From: Sunxiuqinia indica
GTDB lineage: Bacteria; Bacteroidota; Bacteroidia; Bacteroidales; Prolixibacteraceae
Direction: 5' to 3'
Length of the DNA stretch: 64,000 bases
Assembly: GCF_009847015.1 (NCBI RefSeq)
Contig: NZ_WVEM01000001.1
Span: 558,001 to 622,000 of the forward strand
Position 1 is the stretch's first letter, and each line of letters opens with the position of its first letter. This document shows positions 31,301 through 38,832 of this stretch, one piece after another. The notes under the pieces were generated by a model. The model worked only from the letters and a program-made list of their open reading frames with translations. It did not search any database and was not told the origin of the DNA. A program made the position numbers and the translations under genes.

Positions 31301-31676
31301 GCTGTCCGACTGTGCTTTGTTGATAAAGTACGATTCGCCGGTCGGTTACTTTATAGGATATTTCATCCTCATTCAGCAGTTCGCCTAATAAATCTTCAAT
31401 GTCTTCATTCTCAACATTCAAATTAACAAGTTGGTCTAAGTCAATTTGATCGGCATTGTAAAAAAAGATGTAGTTCGTTTGATCTTCAATTTTGCGAAAA
31501 GCATCTTCTAAAGTCATGTTTTCGAAATTCATACTAAACTTAGTTTGCTGCGAGTAGCTTTTTGCAGAAACTTGAAGTAAGCCGAGTAGTACAATTAAAA
31601 ATGTTAGTCGCATAATTCGCCATGTTTTAATCAAGCCATTTCTGGGAATGGCAAGACAATTCATTAATTTTTTCAT
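28380..31676 (-). CDS. susC: SusC/RagA TonB-dependent transporter with N-terminal STN domain
   Basis: This 1,098-residue outer-membrane importer is powered by TonB. In order: signal region; STN domain at about 45-110 (MNFENMTLEDAFRKIEDQTN); carboxypeptidase-regulatory-like domain at about 128-215 (VKGKVVDDTGFPLPGVSVVVK); plug starting at about 222 with SusC motifs GSNSIRSGQEPLYVVDGVPL and STAIYGSRGANGVVLI; then a long barrel ending GVNLQF. The STN domain is what contacts a FecR-type anti-sigma factor, and fecR lies immediately upstream. This supports substrate-triggered induction of its own operon. Confidence 0.95.
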   Translation of the reverse strand: MKKLMNCLAIPRNGLIKTWRIMRLTFLIVLLGLLQVSAKSYSQQTKFSMNFENMTLEDAFRKIEDQTNYIFFYNADQIDLDQLVNLNVENEDIEDLLGELLNEDEISYKVTDRRIVLYQQSTVGQQSHPVKGKVVDDTGFPLPGVSVVVKETTNGTITNFDGEYQLDAVPANAVLSFSFIGMKTQEVLVGDQEVINVTLAEETIGLEEVVAIGYGIQKKSDLTGASSRLTSDDMDKSVATSPVEMMQGRVSGVNITQNSGEPGTGMSVRIRGSNSIRSGQEPLYVVDGVPLDNTDITPEGGGAAGYGGGSNKNPLSFLNPEDIETIDILKDASSTAIYGSRGANGVVLITTKKGKKGEGTLSYDGYVGVSQIREKLDLLSASEFRSFTKSDGSKLLDLGASTDWQDEIYQAGITQSHNLSFGGGSDKFTYQTSLGYLNQEGIIKSTAMEKINGSIKVTHKAFDDRLNLTGVLIASHVEDTRAPITEAEGSGFEGDLILSALQLNPTFPVKNEDGTYYQHSTEKRNPVAMLNLVDDITQTDRILANISADFKITNNLTYKINVGLDRTVAERRVNQNQDLSYLSNKGEADINGVSATNRLIENYITYLRDIGDDHSFNFLLGHAYQGFKGTTTEMNVKGFEVDDLKYTDNLGYGNFSQAEVGSSAYERELQSFFGRINYSYKSKYLLTFTGRADGSSKFGENNKYGFFPSAAFAWRVIEEDFMASAGAISNLKFRVGWGLTGNQEIPDKISLLSVGTEANANWFVGGSFLPGITFTRTPNPDIQWETTQQTNIGIDYGFFNNRLSGAIDFFNKKTVDVLLEVPAKAPAPTQTQWLNVPDMKIINNGVELAINGVLVSKKDLTWDMGINLAYIKNEVKDLPVKFIETGSAAGQGLTGTRVQVITNGEPVGTFYGMVFEGFDSDGYSTYKTDAEGSEVKEYLGSALPDFTYSLSSKLTYKNFDVSMFWYGSEGNEIYNNTANAIYTKGPFTKGNNVTKTVAESNENPGNSNAFSSRFIEDASFLRLSNLTLGYTLKTTTIEWLDRARVYVTGNNLLLFTKYTGYDPEVNSDANVDGIPSLGIDYTSYPKPTTVTFGVNLQF

Positions 31677-31734
31677 AAATTTACGGTGCTTAAATTAATA
31701 CTGTGAGTAGCGTTAGCTATTCGTTTTATTATTG

Positions 31735-31764
31735 CCCGGGGTGATGCGGGAACATCTACCCGGG
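31735..31764. promoter_or_regulatory. GC-rich hairpin between fecR and susC
   Basis: CCCGGG at 31735-31740 pairs with CCCGGG at 31759-31764, and four more pairs extend the stem inside two mismatches around a short loop. The T-run (TTTTTTATTTTTT) lies on the plus-strand side, where no gene ends. On the minus strand it sits in the leader of susC and may be an attenuator or a transcript end for fecR. Confidence 0.6.
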
Positions 31765-31768
31765 TTTT

Positions 31769-32779
31769 TTATTTTTTACTTATCCATATTTCATCCTCAT
31801 TTTTCTCAATGTTAATGGCAATTGTTAACTTGATGACATCAAAGAGTTCCTCAATTGCTTCATCCTGATAGACACTCCCTGAGTAGATTTCATTTTTCAG
31901 ACTGGAATCTTTAAATCGAATTTCAACTTTGTACATGCGTTCGAGCGTTTTAGCCAATTCGCCAAGAGTTATTTTGTCGAAATAGTGTTCGCCGGTTATC
32001 CAGCGTTTCGTTAAACTGGCATCGGTTCGTATAATTGCATGTTTATGGTTGATTTTATCGAAAGTCCATTTGTCGCCCGGTTTTAGAATAACCGATTTTT
32101 TATTTTCCGTGATATGGTCAATCTCCACACTTCCTTCTACCAAAACAGTTTCAGTCTTCCGGTCATCTTCGTAAGCTTTTACATTGAACTCGGTTCCTAA
32201 AACATTCACATTCATATCTTTTGTGATGACTCGGAATGTGCGGGCTTTATTCTTTGTGACTTTAAAAAAGGCTTCGCCAACTAATTCAACTTCTTGCAAG
32301 GCGTTGCTATTAGCCAGGTGATATTTCAATTTAGAGTCATAATTCAAGGCAACAAAAGTTCCATCGGGCAAGGTTAATTCAGATTGTTGTCCTTTTGATG
32401 TTGCAATTTCAATCACATCATTTTGAGAATTGAAACCACTAAACAAGTGATACTCTCCCATCAAATAGGTTGAAACTCCAAAAATCAATAAAATAGAAGC
32501 TGCAGCTGTAATCTGGAAATTGCGAATAGAAAACACCTTTGTAGGGCGCTTTCTATTGTAAATATTTAGCGCTTCATGTTTTATTTGGTCAAATTCGGAA
32601 GCTCGAACGTGGGAAGCTTTTATGTCCTTTTTTTTGAATTTTAAAATATAGGAAACCAATAAAGCCAAAGCTGAATCAGAATCTTTCTGCTTTAATTGCT
32701 TATAATCTTTCAGCGATTCTTTCGAAACTTCACTCCGAAATTTCTTGTCGAATAATCTATCTTGAATGTCTCTTCCCAT
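31769..32779 (-). CDS. FecR-family anti-sigma factor
   Basis: This 336-residue inner-membrane protein has an N-terminal cytoplasmic part (1-85) that should bind the sigma factor, one membrane helix at about 88-106, then a FecR domain at about 120-230 (IATSKGQQSELTLPDGTFVALNYDSKLKY, VELVGEAFFKVTKNK). A C-terminal DUF4974-type domain follows (GEHYFDKITLGELAKTLERMY). It would hold the sigma factor inactive until SusC signals ligand through its STN domain. It lies between sigma (80 bp upstream) and susC (about 90 bp downstream). Confidence 0.93.
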   Translation of the reverse strand: MGRDIQDRLFDKKFRSEVSKESLKDYKQLKQKDSDSALALLVSYILKFKKKDIKASHVRASEFDQIKHEALNIYNRKRPTKVFSIRNFQITAAASILLIFGVSTYLMGEYHLFSGFNSQNDVIEIATSKGQQSELTLPDGTFVALNYDSKLKYHLANSNALQEVELVGEAFFKVTKNKARTFRVITKDMNVNVLGTEFNVKAYEDDRKTETVLVEGSVEIDHITENKKSVILKPGDKWTFDKINHKHAIIRTDASLTKRWITGEHYFDKITLGELAKTLERMYKVEIRFKDSSLKNEIYSGSVYQDEAIEELFDVIKLTIAINIEKNEDEIWISKK

Positions 32780-32858
32780 TTCGCTTTTATTGCTTGTGTA
32801 CCCTAAAAAGCGAATGGGCTAAAAATATACCCTTCAAAAAATCATGCTGTAGAGCATG

Positions 32859-33443
32859 TTATCGGATGTGCATTCGCAAAAATAAGACTATTGAATCTTG
32901 ATCAGAATCAATAATATCTCTTAATTTATTGATTGCCTTCTGAATAGCATTGCCAACTGACTGGTAATTTACCCCCATCAGCTCAGCAACTTCGGAGTTT
33001 GAAAGATTTTTATAAAACTTCAAGAATATCGTTTCCTTTTGACGGGGTGGAAGTTGATTAAGGGCTTGAGCTAGTTGATCCAATCTCAATTCCTTTTCTT
33101 CGCTGTCCACTTCTGTAGTGTATTCTAACCGAAAGTCAGCCAATAAATCGTCATTAAAATCGGCGCTAACATTTTTATTTTTTCGGAGGTTGGTAAAAAT
33201 GCGGATGCGAAGTGATTTTAGCAGGTAAAACAAAATATTGTCGGTGGTTGAAAGCTTGTCTTTTTTTGAAGCCAATTCAAAAAATACGTCCTGAATACAA
33301 TCTTTAATAAAGCTTTCGTCAAAAGTAAATCGATGCCCATATTCAAACATTTGCATGTGATAAGTATCGAATATATAGGAAAATGCTTTCTTGTCTCCCT
33401 GTTTAAAACGGCGCCAGATTTCAGAATCGAGATTTTTATCCAT
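32859..33443 (-). CDS. ECF RNA polymerase sigma factor (FecI-like, sigma-70 family)
   Basis: This 194-residue protein has a sigma region 2 at about 20-95 (IFDTYHMQMFEYGHRF, FIKDCIQDVFFELASK) and region 4 at about 130-180 (LNQLPPRQKETIFLKFYKNLSNSEVAELMGVNYQSVGNAIQKA). The N-terminal FKQGDKKAF phrase is standard for Bacteroidota ECF-RNAP sigma factors that sit ahead of FecR and SusC genes. It would direct polymerase to the susC promoter once released from FecR. Confidence 0.93.
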   Translation of the reverse strand: MDKNLDSEIWRRFKQGDKKAFSYIFDTYHMQMFEYGHRFTFDESFIKDCIQDVFFELASKKDKLSTTDNILFYLLKSLRIRIFTNLRKNKNVSADFNDDLLADFRLEYTTEVDSEEKELRLDQLAQALNQLPPRQKETIFLKFYKNLSNSEVAELMGVNYQSVGNAIQKAINKLRDIIDSDQDSIVLFLRMHIR

Positions 33444-33651
33444 CAGGTGAAAAGGTTGCTCTTGGTTTTATTCTAATACGAAATTAGAATAAATTATCGA
33501 ACAAAACGGATCACTCCAATTAATAAATAGTCGTTAAATGCTATTCCTGACTTTGGATAACAACAATTGAATTTACCTTCTTGTTATTGAGGCAATTCCA
33601 AACACTCATGATAAATAAGTTTATCGAAAAAACACGCTGAATTCCATTTAC

Positions 33652-34893
33652 TTATTCTTCAAAGAAAAGTTCTTCTTTAATCCGTTTTAAGCGTTCCAGA
33701 GCATAATCTGCACTTTTAGCTTCTTCTCCCGCTTCTTGTAAATATTGTTGGTAGTAATTTAAAGCTAGTGTTTTATTGAAGTTGTATTCTTCATACGTAG
33801 TCGCAATTTCGAATAGCACTTCCACTTTTCTTGAATCTAATTCATAGGCTTTTTTATAACATTCAATAGATTTTTCAAACTCCCGCTGCGAACCATAAAC
33901 TTGTGCTAAATGGTGATACATTTCAGGATGAAATTCGGGAATAGAAATGTAGATGGCAAAATCCAGATAGTTAGCCGCTAGTTTATAATGGTCAAGTCGT
34001 TTATGAGATACTCCAAGGTAAAAATTGACGTAAACATCGTTTGGAGCAACCGAATAAACCTTCTCCAGAATTTCAATGGCATCCTCTGTGTACTTGTTGT
34101 GATACAAACAAATACCATAGTTCAACAGAACAGGAATTAGCGTATCGTATTTAGACATGTATTGATCGTATAGTCTCTGAGCCATCTGAAAGTCCTTGTT
34201 CTCGAACGATGCATTTGCGGTTTTTAGATGAACGGCCCTGTTAGTTGGAAATTGATTTCCGGCCCGGTACAAGGTCATCATCATCTTATCTTTATCCTTC
34301 AGCTTTTCGTATGCTTTGGACAGATTTAAATACGCGCTCAAATCATTCGGATTTTGTTGCAGATAGTTGCCGTACAATTTAACAGCTTGTTTTAACGAAT
34401 CGGCTTTAAATGCAGCCAGTGCGCTGTATTTATTATACATGAGATTGGTTGAGTCGACAGCCTGTATTTCTTGAAACTTGAGGTAAGCTTTTTGATATTC
34501 GTTCAGGTACAATAACGACTTCCCACATTCATATTTCAACAACAAATTTTCAGGCTGTAGCTGCAGGGCATGCTGAAAATCAACAACAGCATTTCCGTAA
34601 TCCCCCAATGCCTGCATCAAATCAGCTCGGCTTGTCAGGTATTTCACATTTTCAGCATCCACATTTAATGCCTGATTTAAATCGTCCAGCGCTGCCGGAT
34701 AGTCCATCAATTTTTGATGCGCCAAACTTTTTTTGAAATATAACTCTGCGGCTTGTGATTTTTCCAGTTCCTGATCGATTTGCTCAATGGCCTTGGAGTA
34801 CTCTTGATTTAAAAGCAATAAATCAATTTTACTTTGAGCAAGTCCAACAAATGGAATAATTGTGAACAAAAGAAGAACTAGTTGTTTAAACAT
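33652..34893 (-). CDS. Periplasmic TPR-repeat protein
   Basis: This 413-residue protein has signal peptide MFKQLVLLLFTIIPFVGLAQS and is then nearly all tetratricopeptide repeats (about ten), for example ALDDLNQALNVDAENVKYL and AVVDFQHALQLQPENLLLKY. It is a protein-binding scaffold in the periplasm. It lies after blaR1-like and blaI-like genes on the same strand, but a strong terminator (34914-34939) separates it from them. It is therefore either expressed by read-through or from its own promoter. Confidence 0.8.
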   Translation of the reverse strand: MFKQLVLLLFTIIPFVGLAQSKIDLLLLNQEYSKAIEQIDQELEKSQAAELYFKKSLAHQKLMDYPAALDDLNQALNVDAENVKYLTSRADLMQALGDYGNAVVDFQHALQLQPENLLLKYECGKSLLYLNEYQKAYLKFQEIQAVDSTNLMYNKYSALAAFKADSLKQAVKLYGNYLQQNPNDLSAYLNLSKAYEKLKDKDKMMMTLYRAGNQFPTNRAVHLKTANASFENKDFQMAQRLYDQYMSKYDTLIPVLLNYGICLYHNKYTEDAIEILEKVYSVAPNDVYVNFYLGVSHKRLDHYKLAANYLDFAIYISIPEFHPEMYHHLAQVYGSQREFEKSIECYKKAYELDSRKVEVLFEIATTYEEYNFNKTLALNYYQQYLQEAGEEAKSADYALERLKRIKEELFFEE

Positions 34894-34913
34894 GCTTCGA
34901 TGCGATTAAAAAA

Positions 34914-34939
34914 AGGACTTCCATTTTATTGGAAGTCCT
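34914..34939 (-). terminator. Rho-independent terminator after the BlaR1-like gene
   Basis: AGGACTTCCA pairs perfectly with TGGAAGTCCT around TTTTAT. On the minus strand it is followed by a run of seven T. It lies seven bases after the BlaR1-like stop at 34946. Confidence 0.85.
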
Positions 34940-34945
34940 AAATTA

Positions 34946-36442
34946 TTATTGAAGTACAAAATTTATTGGCACCGTGTATGCAACAGCAACAGCTTGCCCT
35001 CTTTGTTTTCCGGGTTTCCATTGGGGTGATTGTTTGATTACTCGTATGGCTTCAGCATCCAACGAAGGAGTAACTCCGCGGGCGATTTTCGCACGACCTA
35101 CTGTTCCATCTTTTTCAACTACAAAGCTAACATATACTTTTCCCTGGTACCTATTTTCTTGCGCAATGACTGGGTATTTCACCGATTTTGCAATGAACCT
35201 GCGTAGGGCTAATTCACCACCCGGGAATTCAGGCATTTCTTCCACAATATTGAAAACATCGGCATCCTGCTTATCAAACTCACCTCCATAAGCAACTACT
35301 GTTACGTCCTTCGACGCTTCATTTTTAACATCAGTCGCTCCAGATTTCAAGTTAATTTCGATAACCCCATTTTGAGCGAGATCGCCGTATTTCTGGGTAT
35401 AGTATTCCTGTTTTTCTTTTACCACATTAACCGACTCAATGCTGGCTGGATCTAGTTTTTCCATCGCGTCCATATCGGCCATCTCACCGTCAATTAACAC
35501 CAATGGCTGCTCTCCTGATACTGATTTTATTTGAACTCCAGTTTCAGGCTCTATAATTGCAGTTTCCTTATTTTCGCAAGCAAAAACCAGAATTAAGGCA
35601 ACAGTCATAATTATTCCTGATAAATATCTGAATTTCGCTTTTTTTGAAGATTTTATTTTTGTCATCATTTTAAGTCTTGATTTTATTAAAGAAGAATTGA
35701 AATTATTGGCAATTGAAAATTGACTACCAATAAACTGGGTGACCAGAATTTTTTTATACTGACTGGTTTCCACCCCATTATTTAATACTGCCTGATCGGC
35801 CGTAAATTCATGGTTTTCTTTAATCACCCTTCTGAGTAACCAAAAGAATGGATTAAACCATTGAAAAATACTAATCAGCTCAAGTATTAAGATATCCACC
35901 GTGTGTCCCTGGCGAATATGTTCGCTTTCGTGTGCAAGCATTTTCTCCCAACCGGGAGTCGACTCTAGTTTTCGGCTTACAAACAAATAATCGAGGAAAG
36001 AATACGGGCTTGAATTGTCGTCGATATAAACGTATTTGATTCCATTTCTTTTTACAAGCTGGCTTTTTCTGATCATTCTGAAGACCTGAGAAATCCGAAC
36101 GATGCCAAGTAAGGTAATAATAAGTGCTCCAGTAATGTAGCTGGCCAAAATTAACTGATTGGCGGTAATCCAACTAATTATGGAATGTGACAGTTCGGAG
36201 CTGTTAACAGTAATTGCATCCAGCATATTTGTTCCTTGTTGTGTTGCTAACAGCAATTGATCTCCGGCGACATAAACTTTTAAATGGAGCAGTGGCAGAA
36301 CACTTGAAAACAGAATTGCGAAAAGCAAAAACAAACGGTTGATTTTGAAAAACGTTTCACGGTGTAAAAACACAAAATACACCAAAGAAAAAGCTCCAAG
36401 ACTGATGCCCGACTCTAAAATGTAATTGATAAAACTATTCAT
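34946..36442 (-). CDS. BlaR1-like M56 metallopeptidase with TonB C-terminal domain
   Basis: This 498-residue protein has membrane helices at about 8-26, 36-53 and 96-115. An M56 zinc protease follows, with H171-E-S-E-H175 and NHEFTAD (210-216), and a fourth helix at about 273-289. The outer part has a short TonB-plug/carboxypeptidase-like segment (PLVLIDGEMADMDAMEKLDP, about 313-332) and a TonB C-terminal domain at about 405-498 (MPEFPGGELALRRFIAKSVKYP). There is no penicillin-binding sensor domain, so the signal is not simply a beta-lactam. It overlaps the BlaI-like gene by 8 bp. Confidence 0.88.
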   Translation of the reverse strand: MNSFINYILESGISLGAFSLVYFVFLHRETFFKINRLFLLFAILFSSVLPLLHLKVYVAGDQLLLATQQGTNMLDAITVNSSELSHSIISWITANQLILASYITGALIITLLGIVRISQVFRMIRKSQLVKRNGIKYVYIDDNSSPYSFLDYLFVSRKLESTPGWEKMLAHESEHIRQGHTVDILILELISIFQWFNPFFWLLRRVIKENHEFTADQAVLNNGVETSQYKKILVTQFIGSQFSIANNFNSSLIKSRLKMMTKIKSSKKAKFRYLSGIIMTVALILVFACENKETAIIEPETGVQIKSVSGEQPLVLIDGEMADMDAMEKLDPASIESVNVVKEKQEYYTQKYGDLAQNGVIEINLKSGATDVKNEASKDVTVVAYGGEFDKQDADVFNIVEEMPEFPGGELALRRFIAKSVKYPVIAQENRYQGKVYVSFVVEKDGTVGRAKIARGVTPSLDAEAIRVIKQSPQWKPGKQRGQAVAVAYTVPINFVLQ

Positions 36443-36821
36443 CGCCTATGTTTTTTTTATTTTCAAGATCCTCTCCTACTTCTTTCATTAGCTCCTCAAG
36501 CTCAGCTATACTCATATTATCTTCGCGTGCAAAAAATGAAACCATTTCCTTAAAAGAATTGCTGAAATAGCCTTTCATAAAATTCTTCAAGTATTTCCGC
36601 GTGTATTCTTTTTTACTCATTAAAGGGAAATATCGGTGAGTTTTACCAAAAGCTTCATAACCAACGAATCCTTTTTTCTCAAGTATCCGAACGATTGTTG
36701 ATACCGTATTGTATGCCGGTTTAGGCTCAGGCATCTGTTCAATCAAATCTTTCACAAATGCTTTTTCTAGTGTCCAAAGCAATTGCATCACTTGTTCTTC
36801 TGCTTTTGTTAGTTCTTTCAT
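36435..36821 (-). CDS. BlaI/MecI-family transcriptional repressor
   Basis: This 128-residue protein has a winged-helix N-terminal domain, LTKAEEQVMQLLWTLEKAFVKDLIEQMPEPKPAYNTVSTIVRILEKKGFVGYEAFGKTHRYFPL, described here in part only. A C-terminal dimer domain follows (MKGYFSNSFKEMVSFFAREDN). Family members bind paired dyads as dimers and are cleaved when the partner protease is activated. The partner is the overlapping M56 gene. The four AACTAA-N4-TTAGTT dyads upstream are the natural candidates for its operators, giving autoregulation of this operon. Confidence 0.93.
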   Translation of the reverse strand: MKELTKAEEQVMQLLWTLEKAFVKDLIEQMPEPKPAYNTVSTIVRILEKKGFVGYEAFGKTHRYFPLMSKKEYTRKYLKNFMKGYFSNSFKEMVSFFAREDNMSIAELEELMKEVGEDLENKKNIGDE

Positions 36822-36955
36822 CTGACCAAAATTGTTTATTTATAAGGTATCTTATGGAATTCGCACGTTAGTCAATTACTCGTTGTGTTTTGACCAACCA
36901 TGCTCGTTTCATCTCAATTAAGGAATTAAAATTTAATACGACACAAATATCAAAC

Positions 36956-36985
36956 CAAAAATAACTAAATCGATAGTTTTTCAAC
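36956..36985 (-). promoter_or_regulatory. Inner promoter of the BlaI-like operon
   Basis: On the minus strand the -7 box is TATTTTTG (36963 to 36956) and the -33 candidate is GTTG (36985 to 36982) at 18-bp spacing. One dyad fills the spacer and the next covers the -33 element. The leader would be about 130 nt. Confidence 0.55.
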
Positions 36986-36998
36986 TAAATTCTTAGTT
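36963..36998. promoter_or_regulatory. Inner operator pair, AACTAA-N4-TTAGTT dyads
   Basis: Dyad 1 at 36963-36978 reads AACTAA ATCG ATAGTT (one mismatch). Dyad 2 at 36983-36998 reads AACTAA ATTC TTAGTT and extends to CAACTAA/TTAGTTG. Centres are exactly 20 bp apart. They are probable sites for the BlaI-type repressor. Confidence 0.7.
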
Positions 36999-37111
36999 GT
37001 GATATTGAAAAAAAATATACTCTTTGATGGATCACTTTTATTTCTCGTTTGAAATAGAAAGCTCATTTTTCTTATTCGGTTCATTTCTATAAATTTTATA
37101 ATTTGATATTT

Positions 37112-37142
37112 CAAATCTATAACTAATTTTTTAGTTTTCAAA
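37112..37142 (-). promoter_or_regulatory. Outer promoter of the BlaI-like operon
   Basis: On the minus strand TTTG (37142 to 37139), a 19-bp spacer and TAGATTTG (37119 to 37112) match the Bacteroidota -33/-7 consensus exactly. The spacer is filled by one dyad. Confidence 0.7.
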
Positions 37143-37156
37143 CTAAGTGTTTAGTT
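37121..37156. promoter_or_regulatory. Outer operator pair, AACTAA-N4-TTAGTT dyads
   Basis: Dyad 3 at 37121-37136 (AACTAA TTTT TTAGTT) and dyad 4 at 37141-37156 (AACTAA GTGT TTAGTT) are both perfect. Centres are 20 bp apart, the same geometry as the inner pair. Confidence 0.75.
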
Positions 37157-37201
37157 ATTGTGTCGAAATGAATATAGAAAACCAGTTAAGTATCTGATTA
37201 A

Positions 37202-38008
37202 TCAATCGTTGACGGGATATGATAATTGAAAATCGTCAGCATCGGGTAACACTGGAAAGTTCTTTCGGAAACGCTCTAATGAGTTTTTCAAGAGTTTGGC
37301 TGATACAATTTGTTCTTGCTTTTCTTCACCAAGCTGCATTATTTTTCCTTTTGGATCAATCACACAGGTGTCACCCAGGTAATTAATCCCTTTAGCATCG
37401 GAACCAATTCGGTTGACACCTGCAACGTAGGCTTGGTTCTCAATGGCACGGGCTTTTAAAAGGATATCCCAAACCTGTCGGCGCGGTGCAGGCCAGTTAG
37501 CAACGTTGATCATTAAATCATAATCTCCAAGGTTTCGGCTAAAAACCGGGAAACGCAAATCGTAACACACTAATGGCAAAATACGAAAAGACTTAATTTT
37601 AAAAATCTTGCGTTCCTGTCCTGGAGTAAAATGGATATGCTCCTCTCCCATTGAAAACAGGTGTCGCTTGTCGTAGAACTCCAATTTTCCATCAGGAAAT
37701 GCAAAAATAAAACGGTTGTAGAATGAATTGCCTTCCTGTATCATCAGGCTACCACTTATTACAGTGTGATTTTCCTTAGCCATCTCTTTCATCCAACTGA
37801 CAGATTCACCATCCATCACTTCAGCACATTTAGTAACATTCATGCTAAAGCCAGTGGCAAACATTTCAGGGAAAACAACCAAGTCGGTTTCTTTCGGCAA
37901 ATCTGCCAGAAGATTCTGCAAATGTCTGCGGTTATCTGTTGGCTTCTCCCAAGATAAGTCACATTGAATTAGAGAAATATGTAATTTTTCGTCAGACATA
38001 ATTTGCAT
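37202..38008 (-). CDS. Carbon-nitrogen hydrolase, omega-amidase (Nit2/YafV) type
   Basis: This 268-residue nitrilase-superfamily protein shows the Glu-Lys-Cys triad: Glu in VVFPEMFATGFSM, Lys in FYDKRHLFSMGEE and Cys in PLVCYDLRFPVFSRN. These motifs, and the ATGFSMN phrase, match the omega-amidases that hydrolyse 2-oxoglutaramate or 2-oxosuccinamate, side products of glutamine and methionine transamination. The enzyme is cytoplasmic. The frame starts at 38008, with an equally plausible in-frame ATG at 37999 (MSDEKLHISLIQ). The B3/4 gene is 60 bp upstream on the same strand. Confidence 0.85.
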   Translation of the reverse strand: MQIMSDEKLHISLIQCDLSWEKPTDNRRHLQNLLADLPKETDLVVFPEMFATGFSMNVTKCAEVMDGESVSWMKEMAKENHTVISGSLMIQEGNSFYNRFIFAFPDGKLEFYDKRHLFSMGEEHIHFTPGQERKIFKIKSFRILPLVCYDLRFPVFSRNLGDYDLMINVANWPAPRRQVWDILLKARAIENQAYVAGVNRIGSDAKGINYLGDTCVIDPKGKIMQLGEEKQEQIVSAKLLKNSLERFRKNFPVLPDADDFQLSYPVND

Positions 38009-38067
38009 CTGTTAGATAGCGAATTTAAGATTTTTTCTAATCTTCAGCTGTAAACTGGGCCGTATAT

Positions 38068-38751
38068 TTACCGATCAGTCCTTTCTTGTCCGCTGATCAA
38101 CTCTTGATGAACATTTTTAGCTGAGGCAAAATCAGTTAAAAGGCTAATAGCAAGCTGCGTGGCTTCATCTAATAGCTGTTGACCGTTGTACGACACAATA
38201 ATCATTAAAAATCGCTTGGTTTGATCGGTGACACCTGTTCGAACTGAATCGGATGTAGAAGTTCCGAAAGCGTTTTGCGAGTCTCTAAAAACAGGCATTC
38301 CTTCAATATTTAATTCGCCCCTTCCCAAGCCCTGATACGGTTCGTCTGCCTTCCCGATTCCCATTTTGATGGAGTCGTCAATCTTATCAAAATCGTAGCC
38401 GCCAATGGAAAAACCGGTACTAATGGAAACTAAATTGAGTAAATCAACTACATTATTTATTTGATACAATCCTTTGCCACTCACGACCCGGCGCAGCAAT
38501 GCTTCGGCAGAAAGCCGATATCGCGCCGGATCTTTACCGCAGGCTTTGTAAGCTTTGCGTGCAGCTGCAATAGCATGGTTATGGCGAATGTCTTCAACAT
38601 TCAACTCAGCCGTAAGTTTATCGCACGTTGCATTGATTTGCTCCCACAATTGAGTGCTTTGAGCGTTGACCTCCACATCGCATAAAATACACGAGAGATG
38701 AATGTCCGGGCAAGCTTGTCTCAATTCTTCTTCAATATCGATGTTAATCAT
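38068..38751 (-). CDS. B3/4 domain protein (PheT-like editing domain)
   Basis: This 227-residue stand-alone B3/B4 domain corresponds to the editing and tRNA-binding region of the phenylalanyl-tRNA synthetase beta chain. Typical phrases are HNHAIAAARKAYKACGKDPARYRLSAEALLRRVVSGKGLYQ (given in part), INNVVDLLNLVSISTGFSIGGYD, and the late GTSTSDSVRTGVTDQTKRFL. Free-standing members are widespread, and a role in clearing mischarged aminoacyl-tRNA is suspected but not established. There is no aminoacylation domain. The neighbouring amidase and flavin reductase genes do not clarify its role. Confidence 0.85.
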   Translation of the reverse strand: MINIDIEEELRQACPDIHLSCILCDVEVNAQSTQLWEQINATCDKLTAELNVEDIRHNHAIAAARKAYKACGKDPARYRLSAEALLRRVVSGKGLYQINNVVDLLNLVSISTGFSIGGYDFDKIDDSIKMGIGKADEPYQGLGRGELNIEGMPVFRDSQNAFGTSTSDSVRTGVTDQTKRFLMIIVSYNGQQLLDEATQLAISLLTDFASAKNVHQELISGQERTDR

Positions 38752-38832
38752 GATACTTTATTTATAAAAGCATGGGTAACAAAAATAAGAAATGGAGATA
38801 AGTAAAGACGATAAAAAAAGGCTTATTCGAAA

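Larger units (their letters stand above)
36822..37201. other. Regulatory region of the BlaI-like operon, 380 bp
   Basis: No convincing gene lies here. It holds two minus-strand promoters, each overlapped by a pair of AACTAA-type dyads, described as separate entries. A 39-codon open frame on the minus strand (37084 to 36965) begins after the outer promoter and runs through the inner operators. It is more likely chance than a leader peptide. Confidence 0.7.

Noticed and set aside
36822-37201. tRNA or small structured RNA in the AT-rich BlaI upstream region
   Set aside because: The repeated structure is explained by four short dyads over promoters, and no cloverleaf or conserved RNA core was seen.
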